DNA of 64,000 nt, from the NCBI GenBank assembly GCA_047608975.1, contig JBLFYM010000003.1, positions 1 to 64,000 on the forward strand, written 5' to 3'. The notes under the pieces were generated by a model. It worked only from the letters and a program-made list of their open reading frames with translations. It was not told the DNA's origin and made no database searches. Numbering within the stretch: the first letter of the stretch is position 1; each line of letters begins with the position of its first letter. Source of the stretch: GCA-2715965 sp047608975 (GTDB taxonomy: Bacteria > Verrucomicrobiota > Verrucomicrobiia > Limisphaerales > JAYPXF01). Both the position numbers and the translations under genes were made by a program. Shown here one piece after another: positions 61,460-64,000 of this stretch.

Positions 61460-62140
61460 TCATATGCGGCGGGCGGCAAACAGGTGACTGAAGAGCCCCG
61501 CGTTTTCCTCCGCACACTCCCATTCGGCGGACTCGGGCCAAAGCTGCGTCAATTCGTCATTGGAAAACCCGGCCTCCACACTCACCACCGCGTCATGTCG
61601 CGTGACGCGATTGCAGCCGATCAGACCGACCAGTCGCGATGCCAGAAGCGCGCCTCTGCTACGTCGTGGTTCACAGGCCAACAAGCGCTCGATGCGTGGC
61701 TCGATCAGGCCCAGTAATTCGCGCAGAGCCTCATCGGGGAAGTGATGCAGGAACAGGTTCGAGAAGCAGATATTAAAAGTTTGGTCGTTCGTCCGCGCCC
61801 ACTCGAACACATCCTGCCGGCAGATATGAACGGTCCATCCCATACTATCCAATGTCGCCACCGTGTCGGCTGAAACGACCGGATTACGATCCACGAGGAC
61901 CAGCTTGCCACGTCTGGCACCAAGCCCCAGACGCTTGACCACCCGGAGGATCAGGTCGCCGTCGCCGGCGCCCAGTTCGACCACGCAGACCGGCGGCGCC
62001 CCCTGCCGTGCTGCTTCTGCCAGAATCCGACTGTGCCCCATGATTCCGTTCAACAACCTCAGATCCTTCCGGGAACGGATCGCCTCGGGCGCGTCGGAAG
62101 GAAGTTCGTCCAGTATTTCGGTTGTCAGTTTTCTTACCAT
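61460..62140 (-). CDS. SAM-dependent methyltransferase of the type III PKS operon
   Basis: About 226 residues from ATG 62140, two bases after the polyketide synthase stop. The SAM motif is VCVVELGAGDGDLILRVVKR and the acidic loop is KLVLVDRNPVV. The post-motif region reads FNICFSNLFLHHFPDEALRE, and there is a short C-terminal part. The N-terminus (LRLLNGIMGHSRILAEAAR) resembles small-molecule methyltransferases next to type III PKS genes. The tight spacing makes it a tailoring enzyme for the polyketide, probably O- or C-methylation (inference). Confidence 0.85.
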   Translation of the reverse strand: MVRKLTTEILDELPSDAPEAIRSRKDLRLLNGIMGHSRILAEAARQGAPPVCVVELGAGDGDLILRVVKRLGLGARRGKLVLVDRNPVVSADTVATLDSMGWTVHICRQDVFEWARTNDQTFNICFSNLFLHHFPDEALRELLGLIEPRIERLLACEPRRSRGALLASRLVGLIGCNRVTRHDAVVSVEAGFSNDELTQLWPESAEWECAEENAGLFSHLFAARRI

Positions 62141-62142
62141 CG

Positions 62143-63213
62143 TCAGGTTCGTCCCACTTTCAACAACGCTCCGTGACTGCTGAACCCGGCACCAAAGGAC
62201 GCGAGCCACCAATAGCCACTTTGGGGATTTGGATCTGATCGTAAGGCTTGATCGAGAACGAAAAGGACCGAGGGGCTGCTCATGTTTCCATGGCCGCGCA
62301 ACAACTCACGACTGAGTCGTGTCTCGCCATCCTGAAAGTCAAACTTACGCTCGAGTTCGTTCAACACATCGCGACCGCCCGGATGGAACAGCCAACGATC
62401 AATGGATCCAATCGTCTGCCCGTGCTTTTCCAACACCCCAAGACAAACCCGTTTGGCATCGGCGGCGGCGATCGGCGGAACATCCGGCATCAGAATGTTT
62501 CGCAACCGCCCATCCTTCTGTTCGAACCGAAGCAGATCGCGGTTGGCCGGATTCAAAAGGGTTCCGTCAGCCACCCACTGAACCGGCGGCAGGCTCTCCG
62601 GTGGCCCACTTCCGAGCACGGCGGCAGCAGCCCCATCACCGAACAGACAGGCGCTGATCAGCACCCCCGGATCGTCATCGAGGTAGTAGGCCGCACTGCA
62701 AATTTCGACGCAGACGGAAAGAACCCGCTTAGCGCCCCCGGCACGCAGGATGTCCTCCGCCGTCCCGAGATTGGGCAGCGCCGCACCGCAGCCTTGGCCG
62801 ACCAGATCAAGCAGTTTGCAATCGGCGCGCAGGGCCAGCCGTTCACTCACATAGCTGGTGAGGCCGGGACACAGATAGCCGGTGCACGTGCTGACGATCA
62901 GCGCGTCAATCTCCTCGGCAGAAATCCGCGCATCGGCCAAGGCACCCATCGCAGCCTCAGACGCGAGTTCAACCGCGCAGGATTCAAAACGTTCATGCAG
63001 ATCATCGGCGCTCGAGCCAAAGGCATCCGACAGGGAATCCAACGCCAGATGGCGGGAATCAATTCCATTGTCTGAATTCAGCACCTTCCTCAATAGCGCC
63101 TGACTTCGCCGAGACAAGCGGGCGAAGTCGCCACTGGCCGACATTGCCTCCCACACCTCAAGCTGCGTGAAGCAGTGCGGCGGAACAGCAGTGCTAATTC
63201 CCTGGAAGAACAT
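62143..63213 (-). CDS. Type III polyketide synthase (chalcone/stilbene synthase family)
   Basis: A 356-residue protein. The catalytic triad is intact: Cys in DLVGQGCGAALPNL (near 155), His in DRWLFHPGGRDVL (near 285) and Asn in LRGHGNMSSPSVLF (near 317). The C-terminal glycine-rich loop is WWLASFGAGFSSHGALL. The family condenses malonyl-CoA onto an acyl-CoA starter to make pyrones, resorcinols or related aromatics. It heads a three-gene operon with the methyltransferase and flavoprotein. The starter unit cannot be deduced from sequence alone. Confidence 0.93.
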   Translation of the reverse strand: MFFQGISTAVPPHCFTQLEVWEAMSASGDFARLSRRSQALLRKVLNSDNGIDSRHLALDSLSDAFGSSADDLHERFESCAVELASEAAMGALADARISAEEIDALIVSTCTGYLCPGLTSYVSERLALRADCKLLDLVGQGCGAALPNLGTAEDILRAGGAKRVLSVCVEICSAAYYLDDDPGVLISACLFGDGAAAAVLGSGPPESLPPVQWVADGTLLNPANRDLLRFEQKDGRLRNILMPDVPPIAAADAKRVCLGVLEKHGQTIGSIDRWLFHPGGRDVLNELERKFDFQDGETRLSRELLRGHGNMSSPSVLFVLDQALRSDPNPQSGYWWLASFGAGFSSHGALLKVGRT

Positions 63214-63332
63214 CCGGTGATGGTAGGCGAACGGGTCACGCTTGTATGTGGCAAACGGAGAGAGTTTATTCCGGGAGTCCGCAAACCGGAAACTTGTCCC
63301 GGCGACTCAGCCCCATCCGGCCGTTCAGCAAA

Positions 63333-64000
63333 TCAACGAATTACCGATCGGCCGCTCTCGCGGTAGCGATTCAAGGTCTCGTTCATTTCCGAGACCAGTT
63401 TGGGATAAGCGGAGGCCACATCGCTCGCCTCCTTTGGATCGATCGAAAGATCAAAGAGCCGATCCGTTTTACCTGGGACCAGCTTCCACTTGCCATTTCG
63501 AATCGCGAAGCGGCCGGCATAGTCGTTATTCACAACGCCCGCATGCGCGGGCAGTTCCTTCCCGCCCAAGAGCAACGGAAGAATGTCGTTGCTGTCTTCA
63601 GCCGAGTTGGCAGGAAGCGTCGCGCCGGTGATCGCGGCAGCGGTAGCCATGAAGTCGTTCAGACAAATGGTTTGATCACAGACCGAGCCGGCCGGGATCT
63701 TCGCCGGCCAGCGGGCGATGAACGGCAGGCGATGACCGCCTTCATGGATCTGGGTCTTGCTGCCCTTGAAGTGGTATCGAAGATTCACTCCATGGGACTC
63801 CAGTTCCTTGAAATTCGCCTTGCCGGAAGTACCATTGTCCGTGGTAAAAATCAGCCGGGTATCCTTCGCGACTCCGGCGTCAGCGAGAGCCTTCATCACG
63901 TGACCCACAACCCCATCAGTCTCGATCACAAAATCCGCGTAGTCACTGATACCACTCTTCCCCTTGAACTCCGCACTGGGAGAAATCGGCGTGTGAAGTG
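63333..64000 (-). CDS. Sulfatase, C-terminal part (runs off the right edge)
   Basis: The frame is open from the edge at 64000 to the stop at 63333, about 221 residues. It contains the family's LIFTTDNGTSG (metal-site Asp-Asn), KGSKTQIHEGGHRLPFIARW and the C-terminal WKLVPGKTDRLFDLSIDPKE pattern of type I sulfatases. The formylglycine CxPSR motif would lie beyond the window. It would hydrolyse sulfate esters of polysaccharides outside the cytoplasm; the signal peptide is not visible. Upstream in the edge the frame reads FKGKSGISDYADFV, confirming continuation. Confidence 0.9.
   Translation of the reverse strand, partial: LHTPISPSAEFKGKSGISDYADFVIETDGVVGHVMKALADAGVAKDTRLIFTTDNGTSGKANFKELESHGVNLRYHFKGSKTQIHEGGHRLPFIARWPAKIPAGSVCDQTICLNDFMATAAAITGATLPANSAEDSNDILPLLLGGKELPAHAGVVNNDYAGRFAIRNGKWKLVPGKTDRLFDLSIDPKEASDVASAYPKLVSEMNETLNRYRESGRSVIR

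Noticed and set aside
1..64000. CRISPR arrays, rRNA, tRNA, prophage or complete insertion sequences
   Set aside because: No regularly spaced repeats, conserved RNA cores, phage structural genes or transposase motifs were found on either strand by reading.

Overview
The window is GC-rich, densely coded bacterial DNA. It most likely comes from a free-living, polysaccharide-degrading member of the PVC group, and I favour Verrucomicrobiota. That assignment is inference. It rests on several paired families typical of PVC genomes: planctomycete-type cytochrome/DUF1549/DUF1553 proteins with DUF1501, and DUF1592-type cytochromes with DUF1552. It also rests on many secreted alpha/beta hydrolases and sulfatase pieces, PQQ-type propellers, and intergenic palindromes of the GCCCC-N3-GGGGC type. 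I see no rRNA, tRNA, CRISPR array, intact insertion sequence or prophage.

Layout. 0-9.5 kb holds a sugar-dehydrogenase/cytochrome fusion, a remnant of a carbohydrate-active gene, a PhoPQ-related hydrolase, a DUF1552 + DUF1592 pair and an esterase. 9.5-17.4 kb holds a sialate O-acetylesterase-like protein, a VapBC-type toxin-antitoxin pair, a DUF1549/1553 + DUF1501 pair and a truncated GH32 gene. 17.6-27 kb is mostly minus strand: a tandem hydrolase, a LamG protein split by a propeller, a scar with two gene remnants, a run with PLD-family, zinc-ribbon and sugar-dehydrogenase genes, and a hydrolase-LOG-monooxygenase operon. 27-36 kb holds a lone GspF/PilC protein, a second DUF1501 + DUF1549/1553 pair, a PQQ-like propeller, a small operon ending in a diglycine MoaD-like protein, a beta-helix protein and dinB. 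36.9-48.9 kb holds a secreted gene interrupted by amber codons, a sugar isomerase-like gene, an EamA transporter, kamA, lactate permease, a TPR membrane protein, an exported methyltransferase, an SGNH hydrolase and a ThuA + metallo-hydrolase pair. 49-59 kb is a housekeeping block: glgA, serS, an MscS-CNBD channel, a PQQ-like protein, a Fur-family regulator, gmhA, uvrC and ubiE. 59-64 kb holds a Tat-exported esterase, a three-gene type III polyketide synthase operon and the 3' part of a sulfatase.

How it fits together. The exported hydrolases, esterases, sulfatase parts and sugar dehydrogenases fit extracellular breakdown and oxidation of complex, probably sulfated or acetylated, glycans. The cytochrome/DUF pairs are exported partners of unknown function. 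Several genes are visibly decayed, which suggests turnover of this catabolic repertoire. The strongest candidates for new biology are the polyketide synthase-methyltransferase-flavoprotein operon, the shortened diglycine MoaD-like protein with its membrane-anchored neighbour, and the secreted gene carrying two in-frame UAG codons.
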